A stretch of 64,000 nucleotides of DNA from Hydractinia symbiolongicarpus (taxonomy: Eukaryota; Cnidaria; Hydrozoa; Anthoathecata; Hydractiniidae): positions 13,828,001 through 13,892,000 of the forward strand of contig NC_079883.1 in assembly GCF_029227915.1 (NCBI RefSeq). Reading direction: 5' to 3'. The notes beneath the pieces are model-generated. The model was given only the letters and a program-made list of their open reading frames with translations, had not been told where the DNA came from and made no database searches. A program made the position numbers and the translations under genes. Positions within the stretch are counted from its first letter, which is position 1, and each line of letters opens with the position of its first letter. Positions 22,911 to 36,557 of this stretch are shown in pieces.

Positions 22911-24702
22911 CGACAAAAATGTTTTTATTACTGAACTTAGTAAACTAATTCATGAGTAAAGATAAATAAAATAAAGATTTGTAAACAAAACTGAAACTGT
23001 CATTTTTTTTACGTTTGATTTGTTGTTGAAAGTTTCCGGTCTATGTATTTATCAAATTTGGCGCCATATCATCACAACAAACTTCATCGTTCGAAGTTGG
23101 ATGTATAGATGTTGTGAAAAAGCCAAATTACAAAAGGAATATTATTATTGGCTGTAAAAGATGTTTATAAAGTTCCAAGAAGTATTAACGAAGGTTATAA
23201 AATGCTAGAACTACGATTGTATGTAAAATATTCTTGGTTATCTTGAGTTAAAGGTCTTATTTATAAAAAATTTGTATTAATATTTGTAAAGATATTTATT
23301 TATGAAACAAAGTTATTTGTGTGTCGTTATTAGATTTTGGGATTGATCGTTTTTTAATTTTTGCTACCTCGCCTAAAATTTATTTTGTGGCTGCCACAAA
23401 AAAGTTTTTTGTTTGCCTCTCCTTTAATGCTCGCAACATTTATTAGAAGCTCTCGAAGACTTATGTTCGTGAAAATTTTTGAGATGTGTGACACGAAAGC
23501 AAGAAAAAAACTATATTATTTCATGTTAAATATTACGATATTCTTATCCGAGGACACAATATAATAAGGAAATGTGGAACTTTTAAGGCGGTGTTTTTAA
23601 ATCTTTCAGATTTTCAAAATTATCGTATAAAGGGTTATTATGCATTTGCGACTTTACAGCTTCTCTTAATGTTTTCCTTCGAAAAATTTTACCTGTGGTT
23701 TGCTTACTTCCGCACTTTGAAACGTCATATATTTGTATTCTTGTTTTTACGTTGCACATTGACAATCCTAGGAAAGAAATTGCTTTTATTCAGAAAAATA
23801 GAAAAATAGAAATATAAGATCTACCGATTTTTGATAATATGTCAAGAACTGGTTTTTGTATATAGTTTAAATCTAAGTTCTAGTAATTTAAGTCCACACA
23901 ATATTTTTTCAAACATTATCAGTAAATATAACACACCATGGCATAACAATCATGAAGTTAAATATTTCGCTCACATGTTTATATAATAAATTCCAACTAA
24001 TTTGAAATAAGGACAACAGGTAATTACAGACAAATAATTTTCAGATGAAATCTCAAAATCTTCCACTATTAAAATCTCCACGAAGTCGATTACCAAATAT
24101 GCAAATGCTTTAATTTCGCCTAGCGCAATTTATTTTCCGGAGCCTCACTGTATCTGCCGTTATTTCAAGCCAGTATACAGGCTTATGCTTGCAAAGTTAT
24201 AAAAACATTCTTTTTAAGAATTAATTACGAATGATTTTTTTTATTACTCTGTTGCAGATTTAGGATTCACAACGTAAATGCAATGTAGCACTATTCAGAC
24301 CTATAGTTGGCTATACATCCATGTCTAAGGATATAGACCGTTTGTTAGTTCGGATTAACACTTATTGAAAGATGGAAAGAAGGAAGGCCTTACGGCCTGT
24401 TACGAAATAGGTTGACCTCATGAAAAAAAATTAACTTTGTTTAATCCTGTCAAAAATACGTTTTTAACAGTGCATGACAATTATATTTTCTTAGTTTGAA
24501 ATAGAAAATGTTACAACATCTCAATTTTTATTTTATTTTTTACCACGATTATAGCTGACGATGTCGGACGAAAAATTATAATAACTTTTTCCTTGAAAAT
24601 GAAAATCTAGTGATCTCTCATAGCTGTTGTCATTGCTTCAAAACAACACCAGTATTATTGAAGATATTATTTTGGTTTGTCTGTTCAGTATTCATATTAC
24701 TG

Positions 24703-25516
24703 TTATTATTACTTACATATTACTCATATTACAATTAAACTAAAACTTATAAAGATTATTTCCAAATATTATATATTAAGATGTACACAAGGGAGTCAAA
24801 TAAATATAACATATTTTCTTATTAGCAAGAGTTTTCCGACACAAAAAGAAACACAATTCAATCATTTCCACATTGAAAACATCATTATAATTTCTCTATC
24901 GACAGTAGGATAAGAATCCAGGTTTGTTAGGCCAATTTTAGAAATTATGTCAGACGGAATTTCTTTTAAAAAATTAAAATATATCGAAAACAAGATGCAT
25001 ATATTTTAAAAATGTAATAAAATAAACTTTTATATTAAATTTTATGTCGGACGGATAATTTTTAACTTTTTTGTAAATAAGGCTTTCGAAACTTGTTTTT
25101 GAGAAAAAAGGAAAAAATTTTTAACATACTGGAGAAAAACGAAATTGCGGACCACAGCTGTAGCAGATGTCATCAGTTTAATTGGGATGAGAAGAAAATC
25201 ATTGATAGAGAATCCAGAACAACAGCCACAGTGTGAAACGTAACAAACACATTAACAGCATCTTGTATCAACTTCCTGAGATTTGGTTACCAGCCCTACA
25301 GAATAAGTAGTTACCTACATCAACGTCCGAAAATGTTAATTACCGTAATTAACTGTAATTGTCGGCTCGCTTCTGATTGGTTAATTTTTTATGAATTTCG
25401 ATCCTCTGGAATTATATAAATACATGCGCAACATCATTTTACTTTGCCAGATGATGGGAGGAGGATCTCCCGAAACGCCATCTACTAAACTATCATGTTC
25501 AAGAAATGATAAACCA
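24703..25516. other. Central spacer of the inverted duplication
   Basis: 814 bp without a counterpart in the arms. It has no supported gene. It contains GTCGGACGG-like words also seen in the arms and a hammerhead-like motif near 25448-25476. Confidence 0.7.
25448..25476 (+). ncRNA. Hammerhead-ribozyme-like core (weak)
   Basis: CAGATGA, a five-pair stem GGGAG/CTCCC with loop GAGGAT, then GAAAC. This resembles the hammerhead core CTGATGA-stem II-GAAA, but the second core base is A instead of T and I cannot confirm stems I and III. Such degenerate hammerheads occur at the ends of Penelope-like elements. Confidence 0.15.
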
Positions 25517-27830
25517 CAGTAATATGAATACTGAACAGACAAACCAAAATAATATCTTCAATAATACTGGTGTTGTTTTGAAGCAATGACAACAGCTATG
25601 AGAGATCACTAGATTTTCATTCTCAAGGAAAAAGTTATTATAATTTTCCGTCCGACATAACTTTTTCATCGTCAGCTATAATCGTGGTAAAAAAGAAAAT
25701 AAGAATTGAGATGTTGTAACATTTTCTATTTCAAACTAAGAAAATATAATTGTCATGCACTGTTGAAAACGTATTTTTGACAGGATTAAACAAAGTTAAT
25801 TTTTTTTCATAAGGTCAAACTATTTCGTAACAGGCCCTAAGGCCTTCCTTCTTTCCATCTTTCAATAAGTGTTAATCCGAACTAACAAACGGTCTATATC
25901 CTTAGACATGGATGTATAGCCAACTATAGGTCTGAATAGTGCTACATTGCATTTACGTTGTGAATCCTAAATCTGCAACAGAGTAATAAAAAAAATCATT
26001 CGTAATTAATTCTTAAAAAGAATGTTTTTATAACTTTGCAAGCATAAGCCTGTATACTGGCTTGAAATAACGGCAGATACAGTGAGGCTCCGGAAAATAA
26101 ATTGCGCTAGGCGAAATTAAAGCATTTGCATATTTGGTAATCGACTTCGTGGAGATTTTAATAGTGGAAGATTTTGAGATTTCATCTGAAAATTATTTGT
26201 CTGTAATTACCTGTTGTCCTTATTTCAAATTAGTTGGAATTTATTATATAAACATGTGAGCGAAATATTTAACTTCATGATTGTTATGCCATGGTGTGTT
26301 ATATTTACTGATAATGTTTGAAAAAATATTGTGTGGACTTAAATTACTAGAACTTAGATTTAAACTATATACAAAAACCAGTTCTTGACATATTATCAAA
26401 AATCGGTAGATCTTATATTTCTATTTTTCTATTTTTCTGAATAAAAGCAATTTCTTTCCTAGGATTGTCAATGTGCAACGTAAAAACAAGAATACAAATA
26501 TATGACGTTTCAAAGTGCGGAAGTAAGCAAACCACAGGTAAAATTTTTCGAAGGAAAACATTAAGAGAAGCTGTAAAGTCGCAAATGCATAATAACCCTT
26601 TATACGATAATTTTGAAAATCTGAAAGATTTAAAAACACCGCCTTAAAAGTTCCACATTTCCTTATTATATTGTGTCCTCGGATAAGAATATCGTAATAT
26701 TTAACATGAAATAATATAGTTTTTTTCTTGCTTTCGCGTCACACATCTCAAAAATTTTCACGAACATAAGTCTTCGAGAGCTTCTAATAAATGTTGCGGG
26801 CATTAAAGGAGAGGCAAACAAAAAACTTTTTTGTGGCAGCCACAAAATAAATTTTAGGCGAGGTAGCAAAAATTAAAAAACGATCTATCCCAAAATCTAA
26901 TAACGACACACAAATAACTTTGTTTCATAAATAAATATCTTTACAAATATTAATACAAATTTTTTATAAATAAAACCTTTAACTCAAGATAACCAAGAAT
27001 ATTTTACATACAATCGTAGTTCTAGCATTTTATAACCTTCGTTAATACTTCTTGGAACTTTATAAACATCTTTTACAGCCAATAATAATATTCCTTTTGT
27101 AATTTGGCTTTTTCACAACATCTATACATCCAACTTCGAACGATGAAGTTTGTTGTGATGATATGGCGCCAAATTTGATAAACACATAGACCGGAAACTT
27201 TCAACAACAAATCAAACGTAAAAAAAATGACAGTTTCAGTTTTGTTTACAAATCTTTATTTTATTTTTCTTTACTCATGAATTAGTTTACTAAGTTCAGT
27301 AATAAAAACATTTTTGTCGTGTTATGCAACTAAGGGGCTGATTATATGAGGCGAGCTGACACGGTGATGGCTCGTTTAAAGGGAAATCTATTTTTAAACA
27401 CAACCCGTCTATTGCGGAAATTTCTTTTACAAGACAATTTCGATTATATGAGGCGAGGTTGCTTGCCGAGCCAACCCGCGTTAGCTCGCCTAAGTGAGCT
27501 GGCGTGCCCCATGTAATAGCTTGTCCCAGGTCAGACGCAAGTTGGCATATGCGAAGTAGCCGATATCATAAACAATGATGGTAGAATTGTTTTTGTTCGA
27601 CAATTTCTAAAACCAAGGTTTTCTCTTTTGTCTAATTTTTCTCTGTTGTGTTCTTGAAAGTAACTGTTTCCTGATAAGGCTTTCTTTAGAATTCACAGAA
27701 ATAATTATATTCTGAAGCATCATTTTTCTTCGATGTACTAGTTAATGGCCCGTGGATAAATCCACTGGTTGATCCATCCTATATTTACCGCCTCCCGTGT
27801 TTCTCGCTACTGCGGTTAACATTTTGCGCG

Positions 27831-28100
<270 letters not shown>

Positions 28101-30062
28101 GTACACGGGTAATATAGTATGGATATTGAAGGTTTTCTACTTTGCTTTGGTAAATTGAATAGAAATTGATAAATATTTTCTTCTCAAACTCTAATGTAAT
28201 ATTTTCTGTGTTTATTTTTGCTTGCGATTTATTCTATATGTGATTCACTTAGAAATTAAATCGTGACCAAACACTTTAAATACTTGTCTTGTGATTTGAT
28301 TGGCTGGACGTGATTTCGACAATTGACTCAAATTTTAAAAAATTTTCTTGATCGATTGAAAAAACGGACTAGATACTTGGTGGACATTTTGATTTTGTTG
28401 GTGGTAAAGGAAACAATTTTGAAATTGTATTTTAAGAAAATTTTTTAATTACGACACATATATTTTAAAAAGAAACATTTTTTCTAATTTAAAATGCTTG
28501 TCCTTGAAATATTAAAGCCAAATTAGGCAAATAAAAATTGATAAAATATGATAACCAAAGAAAAAAAAAAGCTTTTAGCAAAAACTACGGCGCCAGGAAA
28601 AAAATAACAACAGAATTAGTTTTTGAGCGGAAATGTGTGTTGTGTGTTGTGTCTACTTGTGCCTGTTCGGCGCTTTATACGATTGCTTGTAATTAGGATT
28701 TCGCGCGGTGCTTTTCTCAGTTTAAACAAGGAAAGCGTAGTGAGAAGTGGAATTCTGTCTTTAATTCCAAGTCTATCGGTACATCAAGTGCGCTCAAATC
28801 AAAGTCTGTCTATAATTTAAAATCTGCGAAATCAAAGTCAGTAAGCAAGGTCATACAAGAACATCCAATGTCATAGTTTTCAGGCAATACAACAGTAAGT
28901 TGTTATATTTATTTATTTCTACGTTTATTTAGTACGTTTATTGTGTTCTTTGATTTTGTATGTTTTTGTTATTATTTTAGCTTTAAACTCACGTCGAAGT
29001 TAAAAATTGATCGCAAATCTGTAGTTGTCTCTTGTATACCGCACCAAGTTTGTTGATTCGAAATCAACTTTTTTTTTGGTTTGAAACTGTTTCATAGTCA
29101 TAGCATGCATCCTTTTCTTAATACCAATGGAGGAGCTAATTTCCTCACGCCCTCGTCTTAAATTCCTTTTCTCACGTACTTGATTTTAATCAGTTGTAAT
29201 TTATTATACATCATTCTTACCAATTTACAACGGCTTAATAGGCATTCCTTTTATTTAGAAGCCGTCATACATATATTTTTTGCAACATTTTCCCTGTTTC
29301 TTTGAGCTCCTTAATGATTCACTACTAATCAGTTCAGTTTTTTCATTATTATTTTACAAATCTATAAGTCATTTAGTGAACGCAATGAGTAACGCAATCA
29401 TACTAAACACCTGTTTGTTCGGTTAACCATTACTGATTGCACCCACCTTTTAAAAATGGTGGTATGGGCCTGTTGGAAGTCCATGGTGAAATAAGTCATA
29501 TTTATTTAGCATTTTTCCGCTTGGCTGATCCTGCAAAATTAGGCAATGATATTTGTAAGTGGTGTAAACCCGTTGATAATTTATCAGAGTATGTGCACCT
29601 CATTGAGTTTGTATGTATTCTTACTTAGACAAAATTCTAATCTCGCCGAGCCTCCAATATAGTCTTAGGAGAATTATAGCCATCATCCCTGTTACTGACA
29701 TAAAGGAAAGTTATTGGGAGACATAGGAAATCAGGCAACTTGTCTTGTATCAGAGAAAAGAAAACAATTTTACTATAAATTTTGCTTATTATACAGAAAT
29801 ATAGACAACATTTTTTTGTACCAACTACATTAAGATATGGATTTGTTTGAAAGAATTCAAAGACGTAAAAGCATAAATTCTTTGATTGTCTAAGTAAACA
29901 AGCTTAATGAATTTAGTGAAAAATACGCCCGCGCCCAACAATTGAATGTTCAGGCCAAGCTGTCAAAGTAACTTAGACTGGTATTTCAGTTTCTAATGGG
30001 TATAATTAAAAACAGGAAATATGACGACGCAAAGAATGGAAATTTCATTCCTCGTCTTAGCA

Positions 30063-30070
30063 TATAAAAA
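30063..30070 (+). promoter_or_regulatory. TATA box of the B-type secreted peptide gene
   Basis: TATAAAAA, 74 bp before the ATG at 30137. The spacing is similar to that in the other intact family members. Confidence 0.5.
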
Positions 30071-30136
30071 GGAATACTATTTTTCAACAGTGTGAGATGT
30101 TCTTTGTAGATTCTAAAATAAGTGGATATATCTATA

Positions 30137-32611
30137 ATGCTTTTCTCAATAATGCTCGCTTGCTGGTTGCTAATGCAGGTAAGTTTTAATTTTACTTTGA
30201 ACATTTTGTCTTTGCTTTAAGTGGCATTTAGAAACGTGGTCCTTTGCATTGCTTGTAAAAAAATTACGAGTAAGGATGTTATTTTATTAATATTTGGTGT
30301 AAGAAAGGCTACAAATTTGCCTAAGGGAATTGTTATATCTATTTACTCAGATAAGTGTACAATGTTTTGAAAATACAGAGCTTGCATCTTAAATATTTTA
30401 GAGTAACTGGTTGTGTACGTCTGTAACAGATCAATACACTTATATTTCATACAGTTTAGCTTAATATGTGCCTGGAAAATCGCCTAAAAACTATATTCTG
30501 TATTTAATGAAACGTACGCTTACATGTATAATTTGGCCAGAACTGAGATTTATAACCACCTTGCTGGAACAAATCAAGTGATATAATTAAGCCATTCCAT
30601 TAGCTCGAAATTGCAATCTAATACAAATTTGGAGTGACTGGTTTTAACACCACAAGAGGTGGAAAAGTTCTGTTAATCTACATGAAAGTGTATTTTTATC
30701 CGTTTTTAGTCTTGATGATAATAAGCTACTCTTTGTCTGTGATATAATTTATGTCTACAATGTTTTTAACAGCCTTGGTCAAAGATGATATAAAACTATA
30801 CTTTTGTTTACACTCTTAATTAGCTACGATATTTATTGTATTAAGCTGTAACCGGTTTTAAGTTCCAGTGCATGTACACGATTGTTTTGTAAATTACAAT
30901 TCAGGCGCAGTGCAATCAATTTACATTGTTATTATTATAGTCCATTTCGATCACATTTCATTTAATTTTCCAGGCCTTTTAAAAGAAATTGACAATTTTG
31001 TTGATAAGAAGCGCAATATGTTTTCTAGTATTGTTAGTTCACGGCTTTTAGCAACTAGTTTTGCAATAAACACTGATTCGGTCTCAAAACATTTCTCAAA
31101 ACATTCTGTTTTCTTATAACATATACTCATGGTTCCACGTTCTTCTTAACAAAAAAAAACCTGGCGAATTAGATTAATCCCTGCTATTTGTCTGAATGAT
31201 ATCAACATCACGCGACCAGGATTTAAACTTAATTTATGTCTCTATCCATGTATGTTTAAATATTTTAATTACTCTGCTTTGAGTAGCAGCAAAAGAAAAT
31301 GAATAACAATTACGAATGAACAAAAATCGCAAATCGAAAATATGAATGAATATTGGCACAGCAGTAAACTTTTTAATAAGTTAATTCTAATATGTCAATA
31401 CGTCTATTAAAAACTTGAATTCCGAAGGTCGTAAATTAGCGGAAATAGTGGTTCTTGAATTTTTGAAGGGAAGTGTAGGTTTGAACAAAGAAAGCAAAAA
31501 TTAATTCGTTGTTCAATAATTCCGTGTAATCACAGGGTGGGTAGAAAGGAAACATGTTTCTATATTCAGTTATGAGATAAAATATAGGCGTATGAAATTG
31601 TTACATCAGTGAAAGTATAAAGAACAGGATCATCAATTGCTTAAAAAACCAATTGAAATAAAAACGTAAATTTCATGACGTTCTTTGACATGGGACACGA
31701 ACAAGAGCTATATTGTTGCTTAATTTTAAGGGAGATTAAAGACATCAAAAGAATAAAAAGTTTTGAAGGCAAAAGTAGATTGCATTTAGAAGATGGCCGC
31801 AATAGTATGAAAAATGCCAACAGCAAATGTTAACACAGCGAAGGGTAAAAATTTAAAGAAACACACTTGAGTATGTTGACTCCGTAAGAACAAAGCCATG
31901 TACGCTGAAAAGTGATACATATGCGAATTGCAAAATCTTACAATCGTACGAGTAAACAAATATGTTATCCGATACCTTTTTGAAGGAATCATTTCAGAAT
32001 CATAAATTATTTTAGGACCGGGATAAATAGTTAGAAACCGATTTTTAAGCATTTCATTATTTTGATTATTGTTTTATATCCAACTTATTCCAAATATATA
32101 TAAATATATATATATTTTTAACCTTCTTTACAATCATTGTTGTTTTTAGGAATCATATCAATTAAAGTGGTGCGAAGTTGTCGAACTTCCTGAACATATG
32201 CAAAATATTTGTACAAAAATCGGCGAAATTGAGTTCAACATAAAGCCGCCTGAAAAAAATATACATGTTGAAAACAAGAAGTTTAACCAACTGGTGACAC
32301 GATCATTATTTGCAAAAACAAAGAAAAAGATGCTTCCTGAAGATGATACGACTTATACGAACAAGAGAAAAAAAGAAATAAAAAATTGGTTGGAAGAATG
32401 TAAGGAAAACAAAAAAATTTGTAGTAATACAAAAATAACTATTGGAACAAGTTTCAAAGAAAAATGCACAAATAACAATGTTGATTGTGACCAAGTGTTA
32501 TTGGTAACGGCAAAGCCAGGAAAACGTAAGAAAGGAAAGAAAAATATGCTTAACTTAAATAAAAAGAAAGCAAAATTAAATAAATTGAATAATTTAGAGC
32601 TGATTATGTAA
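30137..32611 (+). CDS. Six-Cys secreted peptide family, copy B-right (intact)
   Basis: Exon 1 (30137-30178) is a 14-codon signal peptide (MLFSIMLACWLLMQ). Exon 2 (32150-32611) adds 153 codons and joins in phase 0 across a 1.97 kb intron (CAG-GTAAGT; TGTTTTTAG). The 167-residue protein has Cys at 22, 35, 98, 105, 120 and 127 after the signal: W-C-x12-C-x62-C-x6-C-x14-C-x6-C. The rest is Lys/Asn-rich, with a very basic tail from about residue 133. No enzyme motif or membrane segment is seen. Six cysteines suggest three disulfides and secretion. A peptide effector, structural or defence role would fit, but function is unknown to me. The mirror copy in the left arm is broken. Confidence 0.72.
31241..32115. 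other. About 870-bp block present only in the right arm (inside the B gene intron)
   Basis: The left arm runs directly from ATTTAAACTTAATTTATG to TTTTAACCTTCTTTACAATC; the right arm has about 870 bp between these, ending in an (AT)-rich tract. It could be an insertion here or a deletion on the left. No coding frame or clear terminal repeat is seen. Confidence 0.6.
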
Positions 32612-34801
32612 ATAAATAAGAACAAATTTTAACAGTTGTGCGCTTTTGAAATTTTGCTTTTCAGATTGTATACTAACATTATTTTACTACTAATTTACAA
32701 ATCATTTTGATTGTAAAATATTAACTAATTATTTTACACAATTTTCTGAGGATTGATAGTTTTCTTCTCACTTACTGAAAAACATGCATTTACTTTTTTG
32801 TTAGCGACCTACTTTATTCTTCACAAAAAAGAAATATGTGTATTTTTAATTATGTCGAAAGTGGCATCATTTTTGCAATTAGGTAGCAGTAATAGCTTCA
32901 CGCTTAAATTTGAATTTCTTCAAACTGACAAGAAACTAACTGTATTTTCTAATTTAAGAGTTTTCTTCTCGTTTTAGACGACAACTTTCTCATATTCTAT
33001 CATGACTTCTGTATATTTTAAGTGTTTTCCTACAATTCGTTAATATTTGTAGATATGAATATATTTTGTATTGCTGTATTGCTTCATATTACGTTGATAT
33101 TCTGTATTACTTATTACATGCTTATTCAGAATAATGTGCAGATAGTCTAGCCAACTCAAGAATGATCGGTTGTAATTTGATGTACAATCTTTGATTTGTT
33201 AAAGGATCACTTTCGATGCACCCAACCGTTAATGCTCGCAACAGTTACTAAGAACCTTGACTCTCGAAGACTTTTGGTTGTAAATTTTTTTGACCCATTA
33301 GTGTAGGTTTGTGTTTATGAAATGTATTTGTTTCTGTCCGTCAAATTATTTTCCTTTTTTTTTCCATAATTATAAAGAACTTTTGCAGTATCATAAAGTA
33401 CAGCAACCAGAACAGATACAACTAATTTTCTGTGTTTTAAGATTATTTCTCTATTCTTAGAATATCAAGAGAAGACAACTCCATCTTCAGATTTTCAATT
33501 AAAGAATTTTCAATAATAATACGGTTGTTTTTTAAAACTCAATTTATCAATAAACCTTTCCACTCCGTTGTCAGAGCTGAAAACATTTAAATCACTTTCT
33601 TAAGATAAAATAACATGGAATAACATATAGCAGAATTGTGAATTAAGTTGTTTGAGTAGTATTTTTGTTATTAAACTGACATTTGTGACAAGCCAGTTCT
33701 CGGACGATACGGAATGCGGAATTTTTATGAAAATGTCATCTATAAGTCTTCCGTCAGAAATGAATGAACACCTTTCCTTTATACGCTGGAGTAACATTTA
33801 ATGTGTTTAGATTGCTGCACCTGCTGAAGCTGTTTCTTCTCTTCGTGTCAATCACCAAGAATTTAAAGTTTCACCAAAATTCTCTTGTTTATACTGATGA
33901 GCCAAATCAAACTAAACTAATTTAGAGAACATAACGTCAGCTTTATCACATTTCAGTTAAATCAATAAGCACAAATTTTTCTTGTAGGATGATGTTGTAA
34001 CATGCAGCATATATATGTGAAAATTTAGGACTAATTCGAGTATGTATTCCCATACTGTATAATGACACAAATACATTATTTTACATTATAACCACTTCCA
34101 GGAGCATTGGAGCTACACGATAGAAACTTGTAAGAGATGATAATAAGTTTCCTGCATGGACTGGCATAGTCTTCGAGGAATATATAATATGTACTATATT
34201 TAACATTAGAGTAAATTATTTTGCAAAGTTTGTTACCAATCTGGCTGATCTAGGCTCCGTAGTATCTTAATATTTCTATTTGTATATATCCTCTATGCCG
34301 ACATTAATAATTCCACCTGCCGTAAAGAATTAAAAGTACATAAGTATGATCGTAATACTAGACTGCTACGTACAATCCTTCTTAACCTAACTTCTAGAAA
34401 GCTAAAATGTTAATGATTGTAAAAAAGGAGAAGATAGTTTTCCTTGTATTTTTTGCAACTATAAACAATTGAAGGTGGGTTAATCCTTAATTTCTATAAC
34501 AAAGTAATTACCAAGACGTGGGTGACAAGGAAAGACCTTTGCATTGCTGTTGCACGTGTCAAATTGTTTCATATGTGGGAATCAAAACATAGCAATGATG
34601 TCTTAATGGATTTAGTATGATTCAATTACTGTATGAATTCATTTTTTTTTATTTTTGCTGGTCTGTGACTTCTCAATAAAAAATATCTCAACGCTTTTCG
34701 GTACAAGGTAGATACGATGGCGGCACAACCACACATACGTGCTAATTGATTATACCAAGATTATTATATTTATAGTTATTATTGGTTCCCATAACTGACA
34801 A

Positions 34802-35290
34802 CAAGACGTATGATATACGCAAACAACCTCGCGAATAAAGTTTACAAAAAGCTGTCTATCAAATTGGGATTTTTGTTACGAAGTTAGACACGACATATTT
34901 TACTATTCAGATACGCAATAATATTTGTTACACACTTATTTTTCAAAATTTATTTGTGAGATGGGTCCGTCTTGGGTGAACCGACTGACAGGAAGAAGAA
35001 AGACTACAATCCCACAAACCCCAAAATTTGCGAAATTCATTAATTCAGTTAATTCTGCCTACATTCACTTTTAAAAAGTTTGGTGGAAACACCTTTCTTT
35101 ACTAGTTAGTTAAACAAGTGTTTTGAACACTTGTCTTATCTTTTTAAAAAAGAAAAAAGAAAAAAAAAGTAAAAATAGTTACCAAGATGAGATTCGAACA
35201 CACGACGACTCCCGTGTCGGTGCTCAGAGAGGCAAAAATTTCCATTCTTGTAGGACAAATTTGCGTTTTAATACAAGCTCACGAGCTTGT
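34802..35290 (-). mobile_element. Probable tRNA-derived SINE insertion (minus orientation)
   Basis: 489 bp absent from the left arm, where the flanks are joined. The flanks read AACAAGAC on the left and AATAAGAG on the right, a plausible 7-8 bp target-site duplication. Near 35191-35199 the minus strand carries GTTCGAATC, a good RNA polymerase III B box, followed by a TGG-rich stretch as in the tRNA acceptor side. An A box is less clear. Confidence 0.45.
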
Positions 35291-35695
35291 AATAAGAGAA
35301 AAAGCAAATTTATTAGCAATGTATCTGAATTAAGTTTACAAAACTCCACAGCAAGAACCGAATTAAGAGATACACTTCTGAGCAAAATAGTCTTTATTGT
35401 CTTTATTGGTAAAAAAACCCTAACTAAATCAGCGTGAGTTAGACGTGGGGGCGAGAACGTGACTTGAGTAAATCTAGATAACGCAGAAATTCTGAATATT
35501 GCTGCAATAAATATGAACAAAGGTTCTAAAAACTTTAGGCTTTTCCAAGTATAGTAAATCGAAAATTAAAATGTTCGGAAGTGCATGGGTGCGTGTCGCC
35601 GGATAGTTCACTTTTATTCCGACGAAATAAAAGGAGCAATTCTAAAAGGAACTTTAAAATTCTTGACATCAATTTTTTATCACTTATCTTTAAAA

Positions 35696-36290
35696 ATGTT
35701 AAATTTCGTTATCTTTATGTGGTGGCTGTTAGTGCAGGTATACATAGATAAGATCTTTATTTTGTTATTTCAATTTCTGAAGTAAAATGTCTTAATTTGT
35801 GTAGTATTTTAGCAACGTTCCTTTGTTTTCTAGGGATCACACCAACTAAAGTGGTGTCGAACTGTTGAACTTCCTGATCATATGCAAGATATTTGTACAA
35901 CAACAGACGAAATTGATATCAACTTAAAGCCAGGATAAAAGAAAGGTCAATGTCGGAATGTTCTTCTTCCATCACAGCAAAGAAATTGATACTCCTTGAA
36001 AGAGCTACGAAAAAAACAAACAAAAGGCAAAATGAAAAAAGAAGTCACAGTTTAATCAAGAAGTGTAAAGACAACACATTAAGATGTCTTCCAGCTATAT
36101 TAACATTACCAAGAGTATATGGCAAAATTCAAGCAAATTTGGTGAAGAAATTAAATTTAAGACTAATAATAAAAAAATTCGACAGAAAAAGAAGAATCTA
36201 CAGATCACAAAGTTGAATGTCAAGCAGTCTTATTTTCAACGAAAAAGTCAAGAGAAAATAACACAGGAGGGAAAGAAAAGACGATCTGAT
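35696..36290 (+). pseudogene. Six-Cys secreted peptide family, copy A-right (broken)
   Basis: Exon 1 (35696-35737) encodes MLNFVIFMWWLLVQ with a CAG-GTATAC donor. Exon 2 opens at 35834 with GSHQLKWC, and the first pair keeps the C-x12-C spacing. TAA stops it at 35936 after 34 codons. Downstream homology continues in two other frames: the C-x6-C word KCKDNTLRC at about 36062, then a third frame from 36084. At least two frameshifts are therefore needed. Confidence 0.75.
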
Positions 36291-36557
36291 AAAAAGGAAA
36301 ACAACATTATAAACTCAAAAACAAGCTGGTGTTTAAAAATATTTCTTTCCAGTCTTTCCTAAAAGTTGCATATTTTGTTTCTAATATTTCCAGCCTTATT
36401 ATTAAATTTTTACGACATTCATGTAATTATTTCTAACATCAACAATCAAATTTACTTATATAATATAAAAATAATAGAAATGTAATTGCAGAATAAAATA
36501 CTCAAGAAATTTTGTCGGTGTGTAGGAGCTTGGAAATTTTTTCATTTTCTACGTTTG

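Noticed and set aside
23361-26869. Mirrored frames of 60-72 codons, such as the MSMCNVKTR frame, in both arms
   Set aside because: They are identical because this part of the palindrome is nearly identical, not because of selection. No splice signals, motifs or homology are seen, and opposite strands are equally open.
35185-35240. A functional tRNA gene
   Set aside because: Only the T-arm/B-box side is tRNA-like; no full cloverleaf could be drawn, and the flanks fit a SINE insertion better.
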